Source: Neptuniibacter sp. CAU 1671
GTDB lineage: Bacteria; Pseudomonadota; Gammaproteobacteria; Pseudomonadales; Balneatricaceae
Assembly: GCF_029222905.1 (NCBI RefSeq)
Contig: NZ_JARHUE010000002.1
Location: 367,258-431,257 of the forward strand
Length of the DNA: 64,000 nt
Direction: 5' to 3'
Positions 56,857 through 64,000 of this stretch are shown one piece after another. The notes beneath the pieces are model-generated. The model had not been told where the DNA came from. It saw only the letters and a list, made by a program, of their open reading frames with translations, and did no database searches. The position numbers and the translations under genes were made by a program. The first letter of the stretch is position 1. Every line of letters begins with the position of its first letter.

Positions 56857-57123
56857 ATGTCCGGTGTACCGCGCATCAAGGTGAACCATCACCATACGTT
56901 TTTTTACCAGTATGAACCCACCTTGCTGGATTCACTGGAAGCGCAGGATATTCCCGCGCCTTACAACTGCCGTGGTGGTTACTGTGGCTGTTGCAAGGTG
57001 CGCCTGCTGGATGGCGAAGTGGAATATGTGCAGGACAGCCTGCTTGATTTGCAGGGGGATGAAATTCTGACCTGTTGCTGTATCCCCAAAGGTCACATCG
57101 AATTGGAGCTGCCAGAGGACTGA
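56857..57123 (+). CDS. 2Fe-2S ferredoxin of the nrdAB operon (YfaE type)
   Basis: 88 aa from the ATG at 56857, nine bases after TAAGGAG; the longer frame runs inside nrdB. Plant-type 2Fe-2S cluster cysteines in YNCRGGYCGCCKVRLLDG and LTCCCIP. In E. coli YfaE maintains the NrdB di-iron/tyrosyl radical cofactor. It sits 13 bases after nrdB, so it shares that transcript. Confidence 0.95.
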   Translation: MSGVPRIKVNHHHTFFYQYEPTLLDSLEAQDIPAPYNCRGGYCGCCKVRLLDGEVEYVQDSLLDLQGDEILTCCCIPKGHIELELPED

Positions 57124-57147
57124 GGCGTCCGGCTCCTGTTAAATTAG

Positions 57148-57156
57148 TTATCCACA
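57148..57156 (+). promoter_or_regulatory. DnaA box (consensus)
   Basis: TTATCCACA, an exact match to the DnaA box, 25 bases after the ferredoxin stop. It is downstream of the nrd operon rather than at its promoter. Confidence 0.5.
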
Positions 57157-57184
57157 GCTTGGGCGAGACTGTCAGATAATCTCT

Positions 57185-57216
57185 TGTGCTATTTATGAAT
57201 AGCGCACTTTCTTGTT
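57185..57216 (+). terminator. Intrinsic terminator of the nrdAB-ferredoxin operon
   Basis: TGTGCTATT pairs with AATAGCGCA (57185-57206, one G-U pair), loop TATG, followed by a T-rich tract interrupted by C and G. The remaining gap up to 57355 is AT-rich and holds a second DnaA-like box. Confidence 0.6.
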
Positions 57217-57325
57217 TTTTCTTTTTATTTAATTGTTTTTTAACGATTATTTTTCTTGCAGTGCGAGCAGGTTTAAACCGGGCCTGACACTTTCGTTGCG
57301 CGTTGCACAAAGACTATGCACTGAG

Positions 57326-57334
57326 TTATCCATA
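57326..57334 (+). promoter_or_regulatory. DnaA-like box (one mismatch)
   Basis: TTATCCATA, one base from the DnaA consensus, 22 bases from the 3' end of the diguanylate cyclase gene. Confidence 0.35.
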
Positions 57335-57355
57335 GGTAAAAGCGCGAGAATTGCT

Positions 57356-59107
57356 TCAGGAAGAGGTCGAATTTTCCACTTCCGGGTGGTACAGAACTAC
57401 CCGGTTACGACCCAGTTGTTTGGCTTTATAGAGTGCTTTATCCGCGCGATTGATCGCGGCCTGCACGCTGTGTTCACCGGCTTTCCAGCTGGCAACACCA
57501 AAGCTGGCGGTGATATGGATGGTGCCGTTTTCCGTTTCAAGACTAGCGGACTCGAGAGTTTCGCGCAGTCTTTCAGCCAGCAACAATGCTTCATCTTCGG
57601 TAGTTTCCGGCAGCAGCACCAAAAACTCTTCACCGCCGTGACGGGAATGGCTGTCGATAGAACGCAAGCAGGTGTTGATCAGTTCTGCCGTGCGCACCAG
57701 CACCTTGTCACCATAGAGGTGACCATAGGTGTCATTAATCTCTTTGAAGTGGTCTAGGTCGAGCAGAATCACCGTCAGGCTGCGGTGGTAGCGGAATGCC
57801 CGGCTGACTTCACGCTGAGCCTGATCAGAGAAAGCGCGGCGATTAAGCACGCCGGTGAGTGGATCGGTGGTGGCCATCTCGATCAGTTTGCTTTCGGCTT
57901 TGCGTCGGGCGTCCACCTCGGCACGCAGATCCTGGGTACGTTCTTCTACCCGTTTTTCCAGATGTTCCTGTGCTTCCCGCAACTGCTGTTCACGGTTGGC
58001 CAGACGTCGACTCATTTTATTTATATGGTTGGCGATCAGGCCCAGTTCGTCCTGTCGGTTAACCGGAATGCTGTCACTGAAGTCACCCTCCGCCGTGTGC
58101 TCCAGTGCCTGGATGATGCGGTGGATACGCTGCATGATCCAGCGATCAAACAGGTTTGCGATCAGCACATAGGCGAGGAACAGCACTGCGACAATCACCA
58201 GCGTACTGATGCTGAGCATCTTCTGTATCAGCATTTCAAACGGCGACAGATCAAAAGCGGTACGGATTACCAGATAGTCAGCACTGTGCAGGCGAGAACG
58301 GTTGAGATCGGCCCGGCTCAGGAAGTAGATAATATCGCCAGCATCCTGCTTCACAACCGTATGCTCCGGAATGTCCGGCAGGGTCTCCAGATCAATTGGC
58401 TGACCGTTTTGCAGGAAAGGAAACGCGGAATAGTTGTTGATCAGGTAGATATCAATCTGTTTCAGCAGTTGGCTGGTCGAGGTAATTTCTGTAAAGAAGT
58501 CACCAAAAATAAAGTTCATGTAGCGTGTTGAGCGGTTCCGGCTCAGGTACTTCTTCACATCATATGAAATTTCATAGATGTAATCGGAACCTTCCGGGCT
58601 GAAGTAGGCATAGATGGTGATCAGGCCGGTTTTGCTGGAGACGTTGATACGGTCGACTTCAAGCCGCCCGGAACCAAAAAAATCATTCAGGTACCGGCGG
58701 AAATCGTCATTGATTGTGCCCAGCTCAAAACCGATGTCCGGCAGGAAGTTGGTGGCGACGACCGTGGTGCTGCGGTCAATCACATAAATACCGTCCACCT
58801 GATACTCTTCAGCCATTTTCTGCAGCTTGTCCGGAGACCAGAAGATAGGATCAAACGGTTCTTTAGTCAGTACCTGAGTAATAATGGGCAGGGTATGGTG
58901 CGCGTGGGCTTGTATCTGACGTTCATCGTAAGCCAGCAGTTCATCAAACACCTTAAAGCGTTCGCTGACATGCTCATGTACCTGTTCTACCTGTTGCCGC
59001 AGTTGGGTCTGAATCTCGCCGCTGGCCATGTAATACAGTGCCAGGCTCAAAACCGAACCTGTACCCAATACAGCCAGGGTGATTAAGGTGCGTAACAGTC
59101 GTTTCAC
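57356..59107 (-). CDS. Membrane diguanylate cyclase with periplasmic sensor, HAMP and GGDEF
   Basis: 583 aa making c-di-GMP. An N-terminal membrane helix (LITLAVLGTGSVLSLALYYMA), a periplasmic dCACHE-like sensor (about 35-290), a second helix (LVIVAVLFLAYVLIANLF), HAMP (about 325-380), a short coiled coil and a GGDEF domain (about 425-583). The active site is GGEEF (491-495), intact, with an inhibitory I-site RSID (482-485) five residues upstream, so product feedback is expected. The ligand is unknown. Possible output is on the type IV pilus or PilZ-like proteins, but no evidence links them. Confidence 0.93.
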   Translation of the reverse strand: MKRLLRTLITLAVLGTGSVLSLALYYMASGEIQTQLRQQVEQVHEHVSERFKVFDELLAYDERQIQAHAHHTLPIITQVLTKEPFDPIFWSPDKLQKMAEEYQVDGIYVIDRSTTVVATNFLPDIGFELGTINDDFRRYLNDFFGSGRLEVDRINVSSKTGLITIYAYFSPEGSDYIYEISYDVKKYLSRNRSTRYMNFIFGDFFTEITSTSQLLKQIDIYLINNYSAFPFLQNGQPIDLETLPDIPEHTVVKQDAGDIIYFLSRADLNRSRLHSADYLVIRTAFDLSPFEMLIQKMLSISTLVIVAVLFLAYVLIANLFDRWIMQRIHRIIQALEHTAEGDFSDSIPVNRQDELGLIANHINKMSRRLANREQQLREAQEHLEKRVEERTQDLRAEVDARRKAESKLIEMATTDPLTGVLNRRAFSDQAQREVSRAFRYHRSLTVILLDLDHFKEINDTYGHLYGDKVLVRTAELINTCLRSIDSHSRHGGEEFLVLLPETTEDEALLLAERLRETLESASLETENGTIHITASFGVASWKAGEHSVQAAINRADKALYKAKQLGRNRVVLYHPEVENSTSS

Positions 59108-59564
59108 AGGTACGTGTCAAATAAGTTCTGAATTAACCGCTGATCATACCTTATATATATTCAAAAATCGTTATATCCATTAGGTTAGTGGGGTATTGGT
59201 CCTGAGGAGTAAAAAAGATGCATTCTGATGGCGCATTTACAAGAATCAGGCATTAAAAAAGGGCAAAAAATATAAAAAGTTCACAGGTCAATAGTGCAAT
59301 GTGCTTTTGGCCTAAGATTTTTTCTTATTTTTGTGTTTTTCTGTCTTGATATTATTAAGTTATTGAAATAAAAGAGTTTTATTCCGCTGAGTGCAAATTC
59401 GACAATTTGCTGAAAAGCACCGTTTTACAGGGCTTTCAGCCATCTGCCCCAATATTATTCACTGACTTATCCACAGGGATTGGGGAAAACTTTCGGGAGG
59501 GGAAATGCCCTCAGGTTTTATCGCCAGAGGGCAGGTCTGAGGGCAAGGGATGTTGACAAAAAAA
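59108..59564. other. 457-base AT-rich intergenic region
   Basis: No gene that I can support. It contains a perfect inverted repeat GCAAATT-CGAC-AATTTGC (about 59393-59410), a longer imperfect one (CTGAAAAGC with GCTTTCAG, just downstream), a consensus DnaA box (59467-59475), and GCCCTCAG...CTGAGGGC arms near 59508-59543 that may form the cysG terminator on the minus strand. The promoter of the diguanylate cyclase should lie near its right-hand side, read leftwards. Confidence 0.5.
59467..59475 (+). promoter_or_regulatory. DnaA box (consensus)
   Basis: TTATCCACA in the gap between the diguanylate cyclase and cysG. The second exact match in this 2.5 kb stretch. Confidence 0.5.
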
Positions 59565-60989
59565 TCAGTGTCCCGCTTTCACAGGCGTCAGGTTCTGGGA
59601 CAGCACCTCTTCACCGAACCAGCTCAGGTTTTCATGCAGACTGACCACCTCGCCCACAATGATCAAAGCAGGGGCGGGCAGTTGGGCTTCGGCCTGCAGT
59701 GCAGGCAGTGTTTCAAGGGTCGCCGTCAGCACTTTCTGATCGAGGGCTGTGCCACGGGAGACAATCGCCGCCGGGGTGCTGCCGGGTTTGCCGTGGGCGA
59801 TCAGCTCAGCACAGAGGTGATCAAGGCTGTGCAGGCCCATATAAAACACCAGTGTCTGGTTGGGGTGCACCAGTTCGGCAAAATTAAGGTCAGAGGTGCG
59901 GTTCTTGAGCTGGCCAGTGATGAATTTCACCGACTGGGCATAGTTGCGGTGGGTCAGCGGAATACCGGCATAGGTTGAACAGGCGCTGGCTGCGGTAATG
60001 CCGGGTACCACCTGAAACGGGATATTGTGCTGTTTGAGGCTTTCGAGTTCTTCACCGCCACGGCCAAAGATAAACGGATCACCGCCTTTCAGACGCACCA
60101 CCCGTTTGCCTTCCAGTGCGTGTTGTACCAACAGGGCGTTGATGCCTTCCTGCGGTACGGCGTGGTTATCGCGCTGCTTGCCAACAAATACCAGATCCGC
60201 ATCGCGGCGGCACAGGTCCAGCACAGCCGGAGAGACCAGCGCATCGTAGAGAACGATATCGGCCTGCTGCATCAGGCGCAGGGCTTTAAAAGTCAGCAGC
60301 TCCGGATCACCGGGGCCGCCGCCAATCAGATACACTTCACCGATCTGATGTTCCGGGTTGCCCTGTTGCAGCTTTTCTTCAATCAGGCTGATGGCCTCTT
60401 TGTCGCGACCGGCAAAGACTTTTTCTGCCACCTGACCCTGCAACACAGATTCCCAGAACATGCGGCGGTGATTCACACTGCCAAAACGGGCTTTAACCTG
60501 GTTGCGGAACTGCTGAGCGATCTCCGCCAGACGGCTATAAGAACGCGGAATCCAGGTTTCCAGTCGGGCTCTTAACAGACGCGCCAGAACCGGTGCCGCG
60601 CCGCCAGAGGAGATACCAATCACAATCGGTGAGCGGTCAACTATCGCCGGGAAAACAAAGGTGCACAGGCGTGGGTTATCCACCACGTTCACCGGAATGC
60701 CTTTAGCCACAGCATCAAAATGCACCCGCTCATTAAGCTGGTCATCATCGGTGGCGGCAATCACCAGTACCTTGTCATCCAGCAGGCCTGCGTGATACTC
60801 ACCGATAATGATCTGACCTGCGGACTCATCCAGCAGAGTTTCCAGATCGGCGCAGACCTGATGCGATACCACGTGAACCAAAGCGCCAGACCGGCAAAGC
60901 AAGCGCGCTTTACGCAGTGCAACGGCTCCGCCGCCAACCAGCAGAACAGGTTGTTCGGTCAGTTTAAAAAAGAGCGGTAAATAATCCAC
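59565..60989 (-). CDS. cysG: CysG, siroheme synthase (trifunctional)
   Basis: 474 aa fusion making siroheme from uroporphyrinogen III, for sulfite and nitrite reductases. N-terminal CysGB dehydrogenase/ferrochelatase ([38 protein letters not shown] with the catalytic Asp, [14 protein letters not shown]), then CysGA SAM-dependent methyltransferase ([57 protein letters not shown]). Length matches E. coli CysG (457). Confidence 0.97.
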   Translation of the reverse strand: MDYLPLFFKLTEQPVLLVGGGAVALRKARLLCRSGALVHVVSHQVCADLETLLDESAGQIIIGEYHAGLLDDKVLVIAATDDDQLNERVHFDAVAKGIPVNVVDNPRLCTFVFPAIVDRSPIVIGISSGGAAPVLARLLRARLETWIPRSYSRLAEIAQQFRNQVKARFGSVNHRRMFWESVLQGQVAEKVFAGRDKEAISLIEEKLQQGNPEHQIGEVYLIGGGPGDPELLTFKALRLMQQADIVLYDALVSPAVLDLCRRDADLVFVGKQRDNHAVPQEGINALLVQHALEGKRVVRLKGGDPFIFGRGGEELESLKQHNIPFQVVPGITAASACSTYAGIPLTHRNYAQSVKFITGQLKNRTSDLNFAELVHPNQTLVFYMGLHSLDHLCAELIAHGKPGSTPAAIVSRGTALDQKVLTATLETLPALQAEAQLPAPALIIVGEVVSLHENLSWFGEEVLSQNLTPVKAGH

Positions 60990-61142
60990 GCGGTGTTACT
61001 CCGGACATCAACTGATTTTCTCTAAGTTTAACAGCAGGGCCGGTGCATACCCAGAAAGTGGAGCAGATTTCTGTCGGCTTCTGTCGCTAGAATGGGTGGT
61101 TTAATTTCGAGTGACTTTTGCAGCCCCGCTAAGGAGTATGGC

Positions 61143-62264
61143 GTGTCAGATATAACCGCCCAAGAACCCTGCGTGATCTTCAATGAAGTGCCATTACGGC
61201 AGGAAGGCATCCTGCTGCAGGTGACCCTGAATGCGCCGCGCAGTCTCAATGCGCTCAGTCTGCCGATGATCGAGCAAATCCAGCCCAGACTGGAGGCGGC
61301 GGCTACAGACGACCGGGTGCGGGCGATTCTGATCCAGGCCAGCGGGGAGAAAGCCTTTTGTGCCGGGGGCGATGTGGTGGCTCTGTGCCACGCGATCCGT
61401 CAAGGTGATCAAACGTTGCCTGAGCAGTACTTTACGGCGGAATACCGGCTCGACTATACCCTGCACACCTACCCCAAACCGGTAATCTGCTGGGGCAGCG
61501 GCATTGTGATGGGCGGCGGCATGGGACTCATGAATGGCAGTAGTCATCGCATTGTGACCGAAACCTCGATGCTGGCAATGCCGGAAGTGACCATTGGTTT
61601 ATACCCGGATGTGGGCGGTAGCTGGTTTCTGAATCAGATGCCGGGCAGCATCGGCCTGTTTCTGGCCCTGACTGGCAGCCGGTTGAATGCATCGGATACC
61701 CTGTTACTGGGGCTGGCAGATCACTATATGGACAGTCAGCATCTGGAAACCCTGGTCCACCACCTGCAACAGGCGGACTGGGGTAACGATCCGGATCATA
61801 CCGTGGTCAGTCGGGTGCTGGGTCATCTGGCGCGGCGACCTTACCCTAAACTGGAGGACACCTCTAATGTCTTCCGGCATTTGGAAATCATTCAGCGGCT
61901 GATGCTTAACCCTGATCCCCAGACGTTGATTGAACGCCTGACCGATCTGGCCAGTGAAGATGCCTGGTTGCAACGGGCTTTGCAGTCCATGCGCCACGGC
62001 AGCCCACTGGCAATGCACCTGATCCAGCAGCAACTATTACGCTGCCGCCATCTGTCCCTGAAAGAGGTGTTCCAGCAGGAACTGGTGCTCTCAGTTCAGA
62101 TCTGCCGGCAGGGGGATTTTGCTGAAGGTGTCAGAGCCTTGCTGGTGGATAAAGACAATAAACCACAATGGCGTTACCCATCGCTGGCTGAAGTGCCGAT
62201 GGCTGAGGTTGAAGGTTTTTTTGCGGCGCCCTGGGCGCAGAATCCATTGGCCGACCTGTCCTGA
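61143..62264 (+). CDS. Enoyl-CoA hydratase/isomerase family (3-hydroxyisobutyryl-CoA hydrolase-like)
   Basis: 373 aa from the GTG at 61143, six bases after AAGGAG (61131-61136); the ATG at 61138 is out of frame. Crotonase fold with oxyanion loops ASGEKAFCAGGDVVAL and GIVMGGGMGLMNGSSHRIVTE, catalytic Glu/Asp in MPEVTIGLYPDVGGSWFLNQMPG, and a long C-terminal part as in 3-hydroxyisobutyryl-CoA hydrolases of valine breakdown. It stands alone, without other valine genes, so the substrate is uncertain. Confidence 0.87.
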   Translation: MSDITAQEPCVIFNEVPLRQEGILLQVTLNAPRSLNALSLPMIEQIQPRLEAAATDDRVRAILIQASGEKAFCAGGDVVALCHAIRQGDQTLPEQYFTAEYRLDYTLHTYPKPVICWGSGIVMGGGMGLMNGSSHRIVTETSMLAMPEVTIGLYPDVGGSWFLNQMPGSIGLFLALTGSRLNASDTLLLGLADHYMDSQHLETLVHHLQQADWGNDPDHTVVSRVLGHLARRPYPKLEDTSNVFRHLEIIQRLMLNPDPQTLIERLTDLASEDAWLQRALQSMRHGSPLAMHLIQQQLLRCRHLSLKEVFQQELVLSVQICRQGDFAEGVRALLVDKDNKPQWRYPSLAEVPMAEVEGFFAAPWAQNPLADLS

Positions 62265-62279
62265 TTCAGAACAGGTCGG
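62251..62279 (+). terminator. Hairpin at the end of the crotonase-family gene
   Basis: CCGACCTGT (62251-62259) pairs with ACAGGTCGG (62271-62279); the stop codon lies in the loop. No T run follows. Confidence 0.4.
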
Positions 62280-62320
62280 TGTTATGATGATTGTCGAGTA
62301 AGGCTTGGCGAAAACAGGGA

Positions 62321-62785
62321 TTACATCGGTTTGCTGCAGTTGCCCGGTTTTGCCATATCAAGCTTGGCGACCGCCATTTTACCCTGTTCTTCCGGCATCA
62401 GCTCCAACCCTGCGCCACCGACAAACACGCCCATTTTGATGAACTGTCTTATGAAGTAGTTCTTGCCCGCTTCAAACATTACCTCCAGCGCGTTGGGTGA
62501 AAACTCGGATTCTGTGTCGATCCTGTGGGTTTTATCACCTTCAACTTCGGTGTAGAAAAATACATCGGGTGCGCTCTCGCCCAGACAGTTGGAATTAACC
62601 CAGATATCCTTTTTAAGTGCTTTGCCGACAAAGCTGTCCCGATAGATATATACCCCGGCATTGCCCTCGCTTGGCGGGTTGAATTCTTTCGCCTTGGCTG
62701 AATCCGCGGAGGAAGCCATATCTACGGAAGCGCATCCTGATAGGGTCAGCGCGGCGGTCATGGCGATAGCAGGTAAAATCTTCAT
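62321..62785 (-). CDS. DUF2846 lipoprotein
   Basis: 154 aa. Lipoprotein signal (MKILPAIAMTAALTLSGCASV) with lipobox LSGC at about 15-18. The body has GVYIYRDSFVGKALKKDIWVNSNCLGESAPDVFFYTEV and FEAGKNYFIRQFIKMGVFVGG, the pattern of DUF2846. Function unknown. Same strand as the two unknown genes to its right but separated from them by 140 bases. Confidence 0.82.
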   Translation of the reverse strand: MKILPAIAMTAALTLSGCASVDMASSADSAKAKEFNPPSEGNAGVYIYRDSFVGKALKKDIWVNSNCLGESAPDVFFYTEVEGDKTHRIDTESEFSPNALEVMFEAGKNYFIRQFIKMGVFVGGAGLELMPEEQGKMAVAKLDMAKPGNCSKPM

Positions 62786-62925
62786 TCAGTCTGTTCCTTG
62801 ATTGAGTAATGAAAGCGGGTCTGTGTTGTTATAGAGCTTGTGTGCTCTGGGTTATGTTTTCATGGGTTGATCCGAGACTGGAGCGATACTTTTAAGGGAT
62901 AGTGACACCTCAATCCTGGGTGTTT

Positions 62926-63393
62926 TTAAGTCATCCGTTGCCGTAGTCGAGATGTGGATTGGCTTGTAACGCGTTGCTCAGCAATTCTGACTAGCGTTAG
63001 TGTTTTTTCTTTTTGCAGTAACCACAAAATCTCAAATATATATATTGGTGAAGCGATAAATGCCTGTAGCTGCCAAGGGAGACTGCCTATCCCTTTAAGG
63101 GGGCCAAGTGTTACTAGCAATAAGTAGAGTGCGATCATCAGCACAAAAAAAATCAGATAGGAATAGGTCCTTACAATTGCCAAAGTAACTTGGTGGGGAC
63201 TTCTCGCTTTTAGTAATAAGTTCTTTTTATTGCGCCATTTTGCAATTCTGAGGCGGCCGTGTACTCTTCTCGGGGTCAAAGAAATGTGCGTTAGCAAATA
63301 CTCACCCAAACGAGTGAGCCTCCTTGATAACATGGCAATAAATAGACTGCCAAGGATGCTGACAAGTACAGAGGACTCAAAAAGAACTTCCAT
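62926..63393 (-). CDS. Membrane protein, unknown
   Basis: 155 aa. One hydrophobic segment near the N-terminus (VLFESSVLVSILGSLFIAMLS) and two close together (YLIFFVLMIALYLLLVTLG; LQAFIASPIYIFEILWLL), separated by a strongly basic loop (RIAKWRNKKNLLLKARSP). AAAAGGAAA lies upstream of the ATG. No family recognised. Codon use looks more AT-rich than the neighbours. It starts just past the attC-like site, as cassette genes do. Confidence 0.55.
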   Translation of the reverse strand: MEVLFESSVLVSILGSLFIAMLSRRLTRLGEYLLTHISLTPRRVHGRLRIAKWRNKKNLLLKARSPHQVTLAIVRTYSYLIFFVLMIALYLLLVTLGPLKGIGSLPWQLQAFIASPIYIFEILWLLQKEKTLTLVRIAEQRVTSQSTSRLRQRMT

Positions 63394-63422
63394 ATAATCT
63401 TTTATTTCCTTTTATGTGAGAT

Positions 63423-63503
63423 GCTTTGCTAAGGGGCGACTGCGCAGTAGGCGTCCCGCGGAGGCCGCTTCCGGCCGAAGTGTAATTGAGCAAGTTGTTA
63501 GCT
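63423..63503 (-). other. Degenerate integron attC-like site
   Basis: Read on the minus strand: AGCTAAC (R''-like; one mismatch to RYYYAAC) then ACTTGCTCAA (L''-like), a GC-rich middle with palindromes (CTTCGGCCGGAAG, ACTGCGCAGT), then CCCCTTAGCAAAGC (L'-like). L'' and L' pair over TTGCTCAA/TTAGCAA with one unpaired base, as in real attC sites. The stop codon of the neighbouring gene (63498-63500) lies inside the R'' box, typical of cassettes. The R' box (GTTRRRY), expected near 63416-63422, is not intact. Confidence 0.4.
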
Positions 63504-63860
63504 GCGACTGACATTGAGCACCAAGCCATTTAATTGAGCACCGCCTGGAGATACAGCAAATTTAAGCAGTTTTTTCTTTGAGACTATATGGAGTTGAAGC
63601 TCGGTAAACTCTTTTGCTTTAAAGAAGGTGGATATTTCCGTGATGATTAGATCGTCTTCAATTGTGACCGACACTAAGTCCAGCTCGTGAAGGTGATCTT
63701 CGTCAGATCGTTGGTTTGAGTCTACTGGAGCGAGTGTAAAGCTGATAGAAGCCACACCGTCATTTAACGAAGCTTCAAATAATTTAGCCCCCATCGATTC
63801 ACCAGTATTTTCATACTGCAAATAGACAGAAGATTGTCCCTTTCGAAGGCTTCTTTTCAT
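63498..63860 (-). CDS. Hypothetical protein, cassette-like
   Basis: 120 aa with AAGGAG six to seven bases before the ATG at 63860. No signal, membrane segment or known motif. Predicted beta-rich, with acidic (SDEDHLHELDLVSVTIEDD) and basic (KKKLLKF) stretches. It begins 17 bases from the IS end, and its stop lies in the R''-like box of the attC-like site, so it may be an integron gene cassette whose upstream flank was broken by the IS. Confidence 0.55.
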   Translation of the reverse strand: MKRSLRKGQSSVYLQYENTGESMGAKLFEASLNDGVASISFTLAPVDSNQRSDEDHLHELDLVSVTIEDDLIITEISTFFKAKEFTELQLHIVSKKKLLKFAVSPGGAQLNGLVLNVSRS

Positions 63861-63877
63861 GCTTACTCCTTAAGCAG

Positions 63878-64000
63878 TGGTCCTACCCACAAAAAGTAGA
63901 CACTAGGTTATGCGCATTTGCGCTCATACTCTGCCGGACTGACATAGCCCAAAGCCGAGTGCCTACGTATGCGGTTATAAAATACTTCGATGTATTCGAA
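63878..64000 (-). mobile_element. IS3-family insertion sequence (partial, right end)
   Basis: The element end begins with TGGTCCTACCCACAAAA at 63878 (continuing to GACAC at 63903), a terminal inverted repeat starting with TG as expected for IS3. The transposase frame runs leftwards and leaves the window at 64000. The other end and any target duplication lie outside. Confidence 0.8.
63908..64000 (-). CDS. IS3-family transposase OrfB, C-terminal end (partial)
   Basis: Thirty codons on the minus strand, open to the window edge and ending in TAA at 63908-63910. The peptide begins [19 protein letters not shown] and continues VSPAEYE, the classic C-terminus of IS3-type DDE integrase-core transposases (Y-N-x-x-R-x-H-S-A-L-G-Y, with the catalytic Glu lying upstream outside the window). 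Strongly diagnostic despite its short length. Confidence 0.9.
   Translation of the reverse strand, partial: FEYIEVFYNRIRRHSALGYVSPAEYERKCA

Noticed and set aside
57233..57757. 174-codon frame antisense to the diguanylate cyclase
   Set aside because: Starts in an AT-rich gap and covers the conserved GGDEF coding region in reverse; shadow.
57148..59475. A chromosomal replication origin
   Set aside because: Only three scattered DnaA boxes, no dnaA/dnaN/gidA neighbours and no cluster with an unwinding element.
62786..62925. A second attC site after the 62926-63393 gene
   Set aside because: Only a short ACACC/GGTGT stem was found; no core boxes or paired L arms.

Overview
This 64 kb window is chromosomal DNA from a gammaproteobacterium. 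The division and cell-wall cluster murG-murC-ddlB-ftsQ-ftsA-ftsZ-lpxC-secA, the pilBCD-coaE-yacG block with divergent pilA, and the many small gammaproteobacterial families (YacG, DUF2788, DUF2789, DUF6394) point towards the Oceanospirillales/Pseudomonadales side. No 16S gene is present, so genus is not assignable. The window is gene dense, with short gaps, many ATGA-type overlaps and typical intrinsic terminators. No tRNA, rRNA or CRISPR was seen.

Layout. 1-12.6 kb: end of the dcw cluster (peptidoglycan precursors, divisome, lipid A), SecA, ArgJ and a Nudix/ThiE-like fusion. 12.6-18.4 kb: yacG, coaE and the type IV pilus genes pilD, pilC and pilB on the minus strand, divergent from pilA, with a small unknown exported protein after pilA. 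18.4-20.7 kb: nadC, ampD and rsmE. 20.7-27.3 kb: an iron-responsive block with two Fur-box-like sites, a DUF4856 exported protein, a membrane di-iron hydroxylase and an FbpABC-type ferric iron importer. 27.4-36.5 kb: phaB-like reductase, DUF349 protein, YchJ-like protein, exonuclease I and an M16 protease. 36.7-41.3 kb: DUF6394, a K+ channel with two RCK domains, a Tim44-like protein, YaaA and small proteins. 41.4-47.2 kb: trpS, sulfurtransferase, DyP peroxidase, bile-acid-symporter-family transporter, cysK and a Sel1 protein. 47.2-53 kb: a pseudokinase-SUMF1 membrane protein coupled to a DUF4139 protein, then kdsA, PilZ-like, HugZ-like and DUF2788 genes. 53-57.1 kb: the class Ia ribonucleotide reductase operon nrdA-nrdB-ferredoxin behind tandem NrdR boxes. 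57.3-62.3 kb: a diguanylate cyclase, cysG and an enoyl-CoA hydratase/isomerase-family protein, with consensus DnaA boxes in the flanking gaps. 62.3-64 kb: an accessory edge with a DUF2846 lipoprotein, two unknown genes separated by a degenerate attC-like site, and the end of an IS3-family element that continues past the window.

Most of the window is conserved housekeeping DNA. The parts most worth a second look are the pseudokinase-SUMF1/DUF4139 pair with a hairpin touching the ribosome binding site, the cassette-like right edge next to the IS, the NrdR/sigma70 architecture upstream of nrdA, a possible short leader ORF with a Pro-Pro-Gly motif upstream of secA, and the unknown genes within the Fur-linked block. 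All functions are inferred from sequence reading alone; no database search was run.
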